Assembly: GCA_030680575.1 (NCBI GenBank)
Contig: JAUXVI010000054.1
Span: forward strand, 81,720 to 145,719
Source: Hylemonella sp.
Lineage (GTDB): Bacteria > Pseudomonadota > Gammaproteobacteria > Burkholderiales > Burkholderiaceae_C
DNA: 64,000 nucleotides
Direction: 5' to 3'
In this document: one piece after another, positions 1-7,851 of the stretch
How the letters are laid out: each line of letters starts with the position of its first letter
Numbering within the stretch: the first letter of the stretch is position 1
The notes under the pieces: generated by a model
Database searches by the model: none
Told to the model about the DNA's origin: nothing
What the model saw: only the letters and a program-made list of their open reading frames with translations
Position numbers and translations under genes: made by a program

Positions 1-559
1 CTGCGCGCTTGGTGGGGGCGGGAGGCAGGGGCATGGGGCGTAGGGCTCGCAAAAAGGTTACCGGATGTCGCCGAAAAAACAAAAAAGCCGCCTGGTAAAC
101 CTAGGCGGCTTTTCTGGGGGAGCGCAGTTGCAGTTTTCAACGGCATGAGTTCATTATGCATGAGCCAGAACGGCTGCGCATCCCTTGTTGCTGCATTGCA
201 TCAAAAGTCAGCCGACCAATCCGGTGACCGTTACAGGGGACCGCTTTTTTCATGTGCCGCATGACGACCAGGCGACTCCGTCGATACACGTCCCGGCAAA
301 TTCTGGCTGAGGCTTTTCGCCTGGAATGTCATGGGGGCGTCACCTTGCTCTTGCAAGCACCGACTAGGTCATAGGACAGACACACAGATGGATTGCGCCG
401 AGTCGCTTGTCCTATCGGCCATCGATAGATACCCCGGTCGGCATGAGCGCGGGAAAACCCTCAGAGGGTTAGACCCGAAGTTGTCAGTTTTCCTGTTGGT
501 TTGTAAGAAAACGGTAAGCGCGACGCCAACAATGCACTCAACTGCATGGACGGGTCCAT
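1..559. other. Leading region without a convincing gene
   Basis: No reading frame here looks like a protein of recognisable composition. The long frame open from 331 only becomes protein-like from 853, where the TPR gene begins. The stretch holds a strong terminator hairpin near position 100. A weak promoter-like pair (TTGTCA at 481, TAAGAA at 504, 17-base spacer) precedes the gene at 560. I see nothing else in it. Confidence 0.5.
84..113. terminator. Rho-independent terminator, probably bidirectional
   Basis: A perfect 10-bp stem (AAAGCCGCCT at 84-93 pairing with AGGCGGCTTT at 103-112) encloses a 9-base loop. A-runs lie on the left and T-runs on the right. It probably ends a gene lying before the window. 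Confidence 0.85.
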
Positions 560-856
560 ATGCTTGCTGTCGCATCCGCTATCAAACTGATTGCCGAAAT
601 TGCCCTCATGGCCTTGCTGGGCCAGTGGCTGCTGGGCTTGTTGGCCGGGGCCAAGAAGGAGAGCAATCTCTTCTATCAGGTCCTTCAGATCATTGGTCGG
701 CCTTTTGTGTCGGTGGCTCGGCTGCTGACACCCAAACTGGTGCTGGACCGGCATGTACCGCTGGTGGCTTTTCTCCTCCTGCTGTTCATCTGGCTCGGTG
801 CCACGATTTACAAGATCCAGACTTGCCTTCAGATGGGCGTGGAGCTGTGCAAATGA
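560..856 (+). CDS. Small membrane protein of unknown function
   Basis: This is a 98-residue protein with two hydrophobic segments (about residues 4-29 and 66-85) separated by a polar stretch. I do not recognise a named family. Its stop codon overlaps the start of the following TPR gene (ATGA at 853-856), so the two are translationally coupled and probably act together at the inner membrane. No strong ribosome-binding site precedes the ATG at 560, so the start is uncertain by a few codons. Confidence 0.65.
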   Translation: MLAVASAIKLIAEIALMALLGQWLLGLLAGAKKESNLFYQVLQIIGRPFVSVARLLTPKLVLDRHVPLVAFLLLLFIWLGATIYKIQTCLQMGVELCK

Positions 857-1422
857 GCCAGATGGCGAACTACCTTTTCCTCAAGTTGCAGGCCATTGCG
901 CTGCTGCTCTTCAACCGCAGGCAAGAGGCCCTGGTGCGCTTCGACGAGATGCTGCGGCTGAAGCCTCAAGACCGCTACGCCCTGGCCAGCCGGGCACATC
1001 TGCTGTCACAACTGGGGCGCAAGTCCGAGGCGATCGTGACCCAGGACTTGCTGGCCCGCCATTACCCTGATTTGTCGGCCAGCTGGTTCAACCTCGGCTA
1101 CATGCTGGAGGAGAACGGTCAACACGAGCAGGCTGAAACCGCCTTTCGCCGCGCCCTTGAGATCGAACCCAAGATGGATCGCGCCTGGTACGGCCTGGCC
1201 CTGGTGCTGATCCAGGAGCGCCGCTTTGACGAAGCGGTCGTGGCCCTGAAGAAAAACACGGAACTGCAGCCCATGAGCCCGTTCGGCTGGTATCAGCTGG
1301 CGCGGGTTCATGTAGATCGGCAAGAGCCTGATGAGGCGGTGAAGATCATTCGCCATCTCAAGGGGTTCGAGCCCAAGGTGGCCGCCCAGCTGGAACGCGA
1401 AACCGGGTTGCGCACGGCGTGA
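853..1422 (+). CDS. TPR-repeat protein
   Basis: This 189-residue protein is built almost wholly of tetratricopeptide repeats. At least four 34-residue units are visible, with the usual W-LG/A-G-Y-A-F-A-P pattern (for example ASWFNLGYMLEENGQHEQA followed by A-WYGLALVLIQ). TPRs mediate protein-protein binding. There is no export signal. A longer frame is open from 331, but its first 174 residues have no protein-like character. The ATG at 853 overlaps the stop of the preceding membrane gene, so I use 853. It may be a cytosolic partner of that membrane protein; its exact job is unknown. Confidence 0.8.
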   Translation: MSQMANYLFLKLQAIALLLFNRRQEALVRFDEMLRLKPQDRYALASRAHLLSQLGRKSEAIVTQDLLARHYPDLSASWFNLGYMLEENGQHEQAETAFRRALEIEPKMDRAWYGLALVLIQERRFDEAVVALKKNTELQPMSPFGWYQLARVHVDRQEPDEAVKIIRHLKGFEPKVAAQLERETGLRTA

Positions 1423-1573
1423 CCTTCGTGAACCAGTTGAGCGGGCACTGGATGACCCCGGCGCAAGTCGGGGTCAGAGTTGATAAGCCGCGATCAGGCA
1501 GGCAGGCCACATAAGAGACAAGTGGTGATCGCGAAACGCCCGTAAGGGTTTTCTTGTTGGAGGTAGGTAAATC

Positions 1574-1843
1574 ATGGGAAACATGGAACTGACCGAAAAC
1601 CATCGACGATATTGGCAGAAGAACCTCAATATCACAGCTGTCCTGCTGGCGATCTGGTTCGTCGTGACCTTTGTCGTGGGTTACTTTGCACGCGATCTGA
1701 ACTTCAATTTCTTTGGCTGGCCCTTCAGTTTCTGGATGGGGGCACAGGGTTCGCTGGTCGTGTACTGCCTGATCATCTGGTACTACGCCCGGTACATGAA
1801 CAATCTGGACATCGAGCACGGTGTCCAGGAAATAGAGGAGTAA
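1574..1843 (+). CDS. DUF4212 domain-containing protein, putative symporter small subunit
   Basis: This 89-residue protein has two hydrophobic helices (about residues 20-42 and 52-75), an N-terminal YWQKNLN motif and an acidic tail. That is the usual pattern of the DUF4212/TIGR03647 family found directly before VC_2705-type sodium:solute symporters and thought to be a small subunit. A good ribosome-binding site (ggagg, 1559-1563) supports the ATG at 1574. The symporter gene begins 3 bases after its stop, so the two are co-translated. Confidence 0.9.
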   Translation: MGNMELTENHRRYWQKNLNITAVLLAIWFVVTFVVGYFARDLNFNFFGWPFSFWMGAQGSLVVYCLIIWYYARYMNNLDIEHGVQEIEE

Positions 1844-1846
1844 CCC

Positions 1847-3964
1847 ATGGCTGGAATGTTTGGCTCTGACGCTGGCACCCCCAGCGCCGCCTCTAACAAG
1901 GCGTTCAAGCAAAACCTGAACAAGGTGTACAAGTGGTACACGGGCGGGTTTCTGATCTTCGTGGTGGCCTTGGCCATTCTCGAACAGATGGGTCTGCCAC
2001 GACAGTGGATCGGCTTCATCTTTCTGCTGGCCACCATTGGCCTGTATGCCGGCATCGGCATCATGAGCCGTACCACCGACGCGGCCGAGTACTACGTGGC
2101 CGGCCGCCGCGTGCCTGCCGTCTACAACGGCATGGCCACCGGTGCTGACTGGATGTCGGCCGCATCCTTCATCGGCATGGCCGGTACGCTCTACCTCACG
2201 GGCTACGGCGGTCTGGCCTTCATCATGGGCTGGACCGGCGGCTACTGTCTGGTGGCGTTGTTCCTGGCGCCCTACATGCGCAAGTTCGGCCAGTTCACCG
2301 TGCCGGACTTCCTGGGTGAACGCTACGGTGGCAACCTGCCGCGTTTCCTGGGCATTCTGGCTGCCATCCTGTGCTCCTTCACCTACGTGGTGGCACAGAT
2401 CTACGGCGTGGGCCTGATCACCGCCCGTCTGACCGGTGTGGCCTTCGAGGTCGGCATTTTCCTTGGTCTGGGCGGCATTCTGGTCTGCTCCTTCCTCGGT
2501 GGCATGCGCGCTGTGACCTGGACGCAGGTGGCCCAGTACATCATCCTGATCGTGGCCTACATGATCCCGGTGGTGTGGTTGTCGGTCAAACAGACCAATG
2601 TGCCGGTGCCGCAAATCATCTACGGCTACCAGCTTGAGAAAGTCACAGCCAAGGAAAAGCTCCTGACCACGGACGCCAAAGAGCTCGAAGTTCGCGAGAT
2701 CTTCAAACAGCGCTCGGCCTCCCTGGCTGAAAAGCTGAAGGATCCTGTGGCTGCGCTCGCTGCCGATAAAGCTGCGGCCGAGAAGAAAGTGGCCGATCTC
2801 AAGGCGGCGAATGCCCCGGTGACCGAGATCGCCGCGGCCGAGAAGGCGTTGTCAGGACTGCCCAAGGATGCCGATGCAGCCAAAAAGGCCTGGACGGCGG
2901 CCAAGGCGGGGGCGGACGTCAAGTCCAAACCGCTCAACGGTATGCCGCCCCATGCAGCCCAGTTTGCAGGCGACCCGAACGGCGATGCAGCGGCTCAGAA
3001 GGCTTACGACGTCTCGCGTCGCAACTTCCTGGCGCTGATCTTCTGCCTGATGGTCGGTACCGCTGCGCTGCCGCACATCCTGATGCGCTACTACACCGTG
3101 CCAAGCGTGAAAGAAGCGCGTGAATCGGTGAGCTGGTCGCTGTTCTTCATCTTCCTGCTGTATTTCACGGCACCGGCCCTGGCCGTGCTGGTGAAGTACG
3201 AGGTGTTCCATGTGCTGATCGGCACGCCGTTTGACCAGTTGCCCGCCTGGGTGCAGTCATGGAACAGGGTGGATCCGACGCTGCTCTCGATCGTGGACAT
3301 CAACAAGGACAACCTCCTGCAGTTGAATGAAATGTCCATCGGTGGCGACATCGTGGTGCTGGCCACGCCGGAAATCGGTGGCCTGCCCTACGTGATCTCC
3401 GGTCTGGTGGCGGCCGGTGGTCTGGCGGCTGCGCTGTCCACGGCTGACGGCCTGCTGCTGACGATTGCCAACGCGCTGAGCCACGATCTGTATTACAAGA
3501 TGATCGACCCGAACGCCTCGACCGCACGCCGCGTGACCATTTCCAAGGTCCTGCTGCTGGTGGTGGCGCTGTGTGCAGCCTACGTGGCGGCGCAGAAACC
3601 GGCGGACATCCTGTTCCTGGTGTCGGCGGCCTTCTCGTTTGCTGCGGCCGCGTTCTTCCCCTGTCTGGTGCTGGGCATCTTCTGGAAGCGCGCCACCGGC
3701 ATCGCTGCCTCGTTGGGCATGATCGCCGGTCTGGGGACGACCTTCTACTACATGGTGACGACCCAGCCCTGGTTGCGTGGCATCTTCGGTGTCACGTCGC
3801 CGATCCAGCTCTGGTGGGACATCCAGCCGATCTCGGCCGGTCTGTTCGGTGTGCCGGTGGGCTTTGCCGTGATCCTCCTGGTCAGCCTGGTGACGCCGGC
3901 ACCGAGCAAGAAGATCCAGGATCTGGTGGACCATGTCCGTTACCCGAACCTGAAGGCAAGTTGA
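1847..3964 (+). CDS. Sodium:solute symporter, VC_2705-like subfamily
   Basis: This 705-residue inner-membrane transporter belongs to the SSS (solute:sodium symporter) family, the family of PutP and ActP. About 13 hydrophobic helices are visible. The core signature AGRRVPAVYNGMATGADWMSAASF lies near residues 84-107, with helices resembling the sodium-site region around AAGGLAAALSTADGLLLTIANALSHDLYY (about 522-550). Family members with this neighbourhood are suspected carboxylate (acetate-like) transporters; the substrate here is not shown. Residues about 265-385 form a hydrophilic Ala/Lys/Asp-rich, probably helical insert between membrane segments, which explains a length well above a typical SSS protein. 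A regulator with nucleotidyltransferase domains lies downstream. Confidence 0.9.
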   Translation: MAGMFGSDAGTPSAASNKAFKQNLNKVYKWYTGGFLIFVVALAILEQMGLPRQWIGFIFLLATIGLYAGIGIMSRTTDAAEYYVAGRRVPAVYNGMATGADWMSAASFIGMAGTLYLTGYGGLAFIMGWTGGYCLVALFLAPYMRKFGQFTVPDFLGERYGGNLPRFLGILAAILCSFTYVVAQIYGVGLITARLTGVAFEVGIFLGLGGILVCSFLGGMRAVTWTQVAQYIILIVAYMIPVVWLSVKQTNVPVPQIIYGYQLEKVTAKEKLLTTDAKELEVREIFKQRSASLAEKLKDPVAALAADKAAAEKKVADLKAANAPVTEIAAAEKALSGLPKDADAAKKAWTAAKAGADVKSKPLNGMPPHAAQFAGDPNGDAAAQKAYDVSRRNFLALIFCLMVGTAALPHILMRYYTVPSVKEARESVSWSLFFIFLLYFTAPALAVLVKYEVFHVLIGTPFDQLPAWVQSWNRVDPTLLSIVDINKDNLLQLNEMSIGGDIVVLATPEIGGLPYVISGLVAAGGLAAALSTADGLLLTIANALSHDLYYKMIDPNASTARRVTISKVLLLVVALCAAYVAAQKPADILFLVSAAFSFAAAAFFPCLVLGIFWKRATGIAASLGMIAGLGTTFYYMVTTQPWLRGIFGVTSPIQLWWDIQPISAGLFGVPVGFAVILLVSLVTPAPSKKIQDLVDHVRYPNLKAS

Positions 3965-3971
3965 AGTCAGC

Positions 3972-3993
3972 GTTCAGGCCTTCGGGCCTGAAC
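3972..3993. terminator. GC-rich hairpin after the symporter gene
   Basis: GTTCAGGCC and GGCCTGAAC pair perfectly around a TTCG tetraloop. There is no T-run, so it may stabilise the 3' end or act with the stronger hairpin 26 bases downstream. Confidence 0.5.
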
Positions 3994-4018
3994 GGCATCT
4001 GATTCCGTTTGGATGATG

Positions 4019-4049
4019 AGCCCGGCAATGCAAATTGCCGGGCTTTTTT
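4019..4049 (+). terminator. Rho-independent terminator after the symporter operon
   Basis: An 11-bp stem (AGCCCGGCAAT with ATTGCCGGGCT) has a 4-base loop and is followed by six T residues. It separates the DUF4212-symporter pair from the DUF294 regulator gene at 4109. Confidence 0.85.
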
Positions 4050-4108
4050 CTGCGGGATTGGCATATCCTTCGCACAAGCATTCCTTGTAGGCATGACAGG
4101 AGAAGTCC

Positions 4109-6007
4109 ATGCAAGCCAGCAAATCATCTCCGGCGCAAACGCCTTCCAGCAGTCTGCTGGCCAACTTGCGGCAGGAACTGGGGCGCTACACGCCGTTTTC
4201 CCAGATGGCGGCAGAGGATCTCGATTTTTTTCTCAGCCATTCTGAACAACAGTATTTCGCACCCGAAGAAACGCTGATCGAACCGGCCAGTGGCGAGGTG
4301 ACACACCTGTTCTTCATCCGCCAGGGCGCGGTGAGCGGTACGCGCGGCCTGGCCGACCTGTCGGGCGGGGCCTTCCAGTACGAGGCAGGTGATCTGTTCC
4401 CGATCAGTGCCGCCATGGCCAAACGGGCCGTCACGGCCACCTATCAGGCTGTGGCGGATACCTTTGTTCTGGCGCTGCCGTGCAGTGCCATGCAGACGCT
4501 GGCCGAAAAGAGTGTGCCTTTTGCCGACTTTCTGAACCGGCGGGTACTGAAGTTTCTCGAGTTGTCGCGCCAGGCCTTGCAGGTGGCCTATTCCTCCCAG
4601 ACCCTGGCCGAACAATCGCTGGAGACACGGCTGGGCGATCTGGTTCGACGCCCGCCGGTGACGTGCCGGCCTGCAACCGCCTTGCGCGAAGCGTTGACGG
4701 AGATGCAGCAGCGCCGCATCGGCTCGATGCTGGTGACGGGTGAACGTGGTGAACCGCTGGGCATTCTGACGCGCGAAGACATCCTGGGGCGCGTGACCTT
4801 GCCGTCGGTGCCGCTGGAGACCCCGATTCACGCGGTGATGGTGCAGCCGGTGCAGAGCCTGACCCATGAACACACGGCTGAGGATGCGGCTTTGCTGATG
4901 AGCCGGCACGGCATCCGGCATGTGCCCATCACGCGCGATGGCCTGGTCGTCGGTATCGTGTCCGAACGCGACCTGTTTGCCATGCAGCGCCTGAGTCTCA
5001 AGCACGTCAGTACCTCGATTCGGGGCGCTCCGGACATCGACACGCTCAAGCTGGTGGCGCAGGACATCCGCCGCTTTGCCCGCAGCCTGCTCAGCCAGGG
5101 GGTGCAGGCACGCCAGCTGACGACACTGATCAGCCACCTGAACGATGTGCTGACCGAGCGCCTGCTGGAGCTCAAGGCGGCCGAGCACAGCGTCGACATG
5201 AGCCGTCTGTGCTGGCTGGCGCTGGGCTCGGAGGGGCGCAGCGAACAGACCATTGCCACCGACCAGGACAATGCCCTGATCCTGTCCGACGACATCAGCG
5301 ATGCGCAACGCGAAGCGGTGCTGGCGTTTGCCCGTGGTGTCAACGAGGCGCTTGATGCCTGCGGTTATCCCTTGTGCAAGGGCGGCATCATGGCCGGTAA
5401 CCCGGCCTGCTGTCTGACATTGCAACAATGGCGCGAACGTTTTGCGCAGTGGATCGAGCAAGGTGCGCCGCAGGACCTGCTCAGCGCCAGCATCTATTTC
5501 GACTTTCGGCCACTGGCGGGCGACATGACACTGGCGCAGACCCTGCGTGCCGAGGTCAACCAGCGGGTCCAGAACGTGCCACGCTTCTTCAAACAGCTGG
5601 CCCTCAATGCGTTGACGCGCAGCGTACCGCTGAACTGGGTGGGCGGCATTGCCACGGACGAGAGAGGGCTGATTGATCTCAAGCTGCAGGGCTCGGCCAT
5701 TTTTGTCGATGCGGCACGCTTGTATGGCCTGGCGCACAGTGTGGCGGCGACGGGAACGCGTGAACGGCTGGAGGCGGTTGGCCCGGTACTGGGGGTTACC
5801 GCCGCCGAATATGAGGCGTGGGTCCGTGGCTTCGAGTTCCTGCAAATGCTGCGTTTGCAGATCCAGCTTCAGAGCGGCGTCATGTCCGAGCAGCCCAATC
5901 ACATCGAGGTTGCCAGCCTCAACGATATCGACCGACGCATTCTGAAGGAGTCGTTCCGTGTGGCGCGCTCCCTGCAGCAGCGGCTGCAACTCGATTACGA
6001 GAGGTAG
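4109..6007 (+). CDS. cNMP-binding, CBS and DUF294 nucleotidyltransferase-like signalling protein
   Basis: This is a 632-residue cytosolic regulator. An N-terminal cyclic-nucleotide-binding (CAP effector-like) domain covers about residues 20-145. A pair of CBS domains follows (about 180-300; for example GILTREDILGRV and VGIVSERDLFAMQ). Next is a DUF294 nucleotidyltransferase-like domain with the GSEGRSEQTIATDQDNALI motif near residue 372, related to the GlnD/PII uridylyltransferase fold, and then a DUF294 C-terminal helical domain. The gene type is usually found with DUF4212-SSS transporters and is assumed to control them by nucleotide sensing. An agga ribosome-binding site precedes the ATG. 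The exonuclease gene follows 3 bases after the stop. Confidence 0.9.
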   Translation: MQASKSSPAQTPSSSLLANLRQELGRYTPFSQMAAEDLDFFLSHSEQQYFAPEETLIEPASGEVTHLFFIRQGAVSGTRGLADLSGGAFQYEAGDLFPISAAMAKRAVTATYQAVADTFVLALPCSAMQTLAEKSVPFADFLNRRVLKFLELSRQALQVAYSSQTLAEQSLETRLGDLVRRPPVTCRPATALREALTEMQQRRIGSMLVTGERGEPLGILTREDILGRVTLPSVPLETPIHAVMVQPVQSLTHEHTAEDAALLMSRHGIRHVPITRDGLVVGIVSERDLFAMQRLSLKHVSTSIRGAPDIDTLKLVAQDIRRFARSLLSQGVQARQLTTLISHLNDVLTERLLELKAAEHSVDMSRLCWLALGSEGRSEQTIATDQDNALILSDDISDAQREAVLAFARGVNEALDACGYPLCKGGIMAGNPACCLTLQQWRERFAQWIEQGAPQDLLSASIYFDFRPLAGDMTLAQTLRAEVNQRVQNVPRFFKQLALNALTRSVPLNWVGGIATDERGLIDLKLQGSAIFVDAARLYGLAHSVAATGTRERLEAVGPVLGVTAAEYEAWVRGFEFLQMLRLQIQLQSGVMSEQPNHIEVASLNDIDRRILKESFRVARSLQQRLQLDYER

Positions 6008-6010
6008 ACC

Positions 6011-6655
6011 ATGGGCTGGATGAAATGGCTGACTGGAGGCGGGCGTCCGCAGGTCGATGAGCAGCGCTGGGTCATGCTCGATGTCGAAACCAGCGGTTTG
6101 AATCCACAGCAGGACCGTCTGCTCGCCATTGCTGCCATTGCGATGCGGGTGGACTGGCAACGCCGGCGCCTGACGGTCGACCTGGGGGACAGTTTCGAAG
6201 TGGTGCTGCGCCAGGATGTGGCCTCCAGCAAGGACAACATCCTGCTGCACGGCATTGGCGTGCAGCGGCAACGCGAGGGCGAGGCCCCCGCGGCAGCCCT
6301 GCAGGCTTTTGCCGATTTTGTCGGGCGTTCGCCTTTGCTGGCTTTTCATGCGGCATTCGACCAGACCATGATTTCCCGTTTCGCGCGTGCCCATCGGGGG
6401 GCAGACCTGCCTAATCCGTGGGTGGATATCGAGCAGTTGTGCGCTGTGACCCATGAGCAGGTCCGGGCCCGATCGCTGGATGAGTGGATGGACTATTTCG
6501 GCATCCGCTGCGCCGTCCGGCATCAAGCGGCGGCCGATACCCTGGCGGAATGCGAGGTGCTGCAGCGGATCTGGCCCCGTGTGGCAGTGCAGTGCGCCAG
6601 TTGGCATGAGGTGGAGCGGCTGGCGCGGCAGCAGCGGTGGATTGCCAGGGCATAG
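6011..6655 (+). CDS. DnaQ-like 3'-5' exonuclease
   Basis: This 214-residue protein is of the DEDD exonuclease superfamily (DNA polymerase III epsilon-like). The ExoI motif LDVETSGL carries the first acidic pair (D24, E26). An ExoII-like FHAAFDQTM lies near residue 115. ExoIII H-x4-D (HQAAADTLAE, about residue 174) completes the DEDDh active site. It is too short for, and not adjacent to, a polymerase, so a role in proofreading or RNA/DNA processing is open. It forms an operon with the DUF294 regulator, an arrangement also known next to VC_2705-type transporters. Confidence 0.85.
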   Translation: MGWMKWLTGGGRPQVDEQRWVMLDVETSGLNPQQDRLLAIAAIAMRVDWQRRRLTVDLGDSFEVVLRQDVASSKDNILLHGIGVQRQREGEAPAAALQAFADFVGRSPLLAFHAAFDQTMISRFARAHRGADLPNPWVDIEQLCAVTHEQVRARSLDEWMDYFGIRCAVRHQAAADTLAECEVLQRIWPRVAVQCASWHEVERLARQQRWIARA

Positions 6656-6731
6656 TCCCCAGGCTACCGACCGTGCCTGGCCCAGACGTCGTCCGGCAAG
6701 TTCCAAGTGCCTGCAGCAGAGGCACAAAAGC

Positions 6732-6762
6732 AAAAGCCACCCAGGTTGACCGGGTGGCTTTC
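6732..6762. terminator. Bidirectional terminator between convergent genes
   Basis: AAAGCCACCC (6733-6742) pairs with GGGTGGCTTT (6752-6761). It serves the exonuclease gene on the plus strand and the peroxiredoxin gene on the minus strand. Confidence 0.8.
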
Positions 6763-6800
6763 AGGTGCGGGGCGGTTTGCTTGCGCCCGGCCTCTCGGGA

Positions 6801-7283
6801 TCAGGCGGCAGCGGCTTTTTTCAGCACCTTGACGGCCTTGAGCACTTCGTCCACATGGCCTGGCACCTTCAGGCCGCGCCATTCCTGCTTGAGCTGGCCA
6901 TCGGTACCGATCAGGAAGGTGCTGCGCTCAATGCCCTTGACCTTCTTGCCGTACATGATCTTGTTCTTGACGACGCCGAACATGTGGCACATCTTCTCTT
7001 CGGTGTCGGCGATGAGTTCGAAGGGCAGCTCCAGCTTGGCCTTGAACTCATCGTGCGATTTCATGTTGTCACGCGAAACACCGAACACGGTGGCGCCGGC
7101 CTTCACGAAATCCTTGTACTTGTCGCGGAACTGCATGGCTTCCGTGGTGCAGCCGGGCGTGTTGTCCTTGGGGTAGAAATACAGCACAAGGGTCTGGCCG
7201 AGGTGGGAAGTGTTGGAAACCTTGATGCCGCTGGTGGCATTTGCTTCAAATTCCGGAATGGGTTTGTTTACAACGATCGCCAT
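6801..7283 (-). CDS. Peroxiredoxin, Bcp/PrxQ family
   Basis: This 160-residue thiol peroxidase reduces hydrogen peroxide and organic hydroperoxides. The AhpC/TSA fold is recognisable, with the YPKDNTPGCTTEA motif placing the peroxidatic cysteine at residue 45. The usual Bcp resolving cysteine five residues later is replaced (PGCTTEAMQF). The only other cysteine is at about residue 99, so the enzyme may be 1-Cys or use an unusual resolving residue. The C-terminal half carries the normal WRGLKVPGHVDEVL segment. It is a single gene with its own terminator. Confidence 0.9.
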   Translation of the reverse strand: MAIVVNKPIPEFEANATSGIKVSNTSHLGQTLVLYFYPKDNTPGCTTEAMQFRDKYKDFVKAGATVFGVSRDNMKSHDEFKAKLELPFELIADTEEKMCHMFGVVKNKIMYGKKVKGIERSTFLIGTDGQLKQEWRGLKVPGHVDEVLKAVKVLKKAAAA

Positions 7284-7413
7284 ATGCCTTAAATCTTGTG
7301 TGACAGGAGCTGTCGTCAGAGTGGTCGGGGTTTACGCTGTGACAGCTCGGTTGCGTCCCCGACTCAATTTATCAATTTTACCTCGAAATCGATAACCTAG
7401 CGGTCGGGGGGTG

Positions 7414-7788
7414 CTAGGGGCTTTCCAGTAGCAGGGCGGCGACCACATGCCGGCCTTCGCCCGCCAGGATGTTGTAGGTGCGGCAGGCGGCCGCCGTGTC
7501 CATGGTTTCGATGCCGATGCGCCGCTCGGCCAGGGCCTGGAGCCAGGCTGGTTGGGGAAAGCGCAGGCGGTCGCCACTGCCGAACAGCACCAGTTCGGGG
7601 CCCAGTTCGGCCAGCCGGGCAAAGTGCGCGGCGCTCAGCTCGCTGAAGCGCGCGCACTCCCAGTCAAACCGCTGACCACGCGAACCGACCACCAAGCTGG
7701 TGGTGATTTTTTCGCCGTCCAGCCCGATCCAGCCCGGACCGTAGCCGCTGATGGTCTGAACGTCGAATTTGTCGGGCTGGAGTTTCAT
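7414..7788 (-). CDS. Mth938-like domain (DUF498) protein
   Basis: This 124-residue cytosolic protein of the Mth938/NDUFAF3-like fold is recognised by GWIGLDGEKITTSLVV near the N-terminus, the central GPELVLFGSGDRLRFP motif and the TAAACRTYNILAGEGR segment. Mitochondrial relatives help complex I assembly; the bacterial role is not established. It is divergent from alaA, with about 60 bases between the starts. Confidence 0.85.
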   Translation of the reverse strand: MKLQPDKFDVQTISGYGPGWIGLDGEKITTSLVVGSRGQRFDWECARFSELSAAHFARLAELGPELVLFGSGDRLRFPQPAWLQALAERRIGIETMDTAAACRTYNILAGEGRHVVAALLLESP

Positions 7789-7851
7789 AGGAAGAAAGGA
7801 ACTGTGGTCAAATTATAGGTTTCGCCCCGCTTTCAGCATCCCGGAGGGACT

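Noticed and set aside
331..852. N-terminal extension of the TPR frame
   Set aside because: The first 174 residues are Cys/Arg-rich without repeats and overlap a better membrane-protein gene in another frame.
1358..2614. 418-residue minus-strand frame
   Set aside because: It overlaps the two symporter genes on the opposite strand and shows only His/Gln/Asp-biased composition.
4124..6733. 869-residue open frame on the minus strand
   Set aside because: It lies opposite the DUF294 gene and the exonuclease. It has a His/Gln/Arg-rich composition and no domain-like motifs, as expected for the reverse complement of GC-rich genes.
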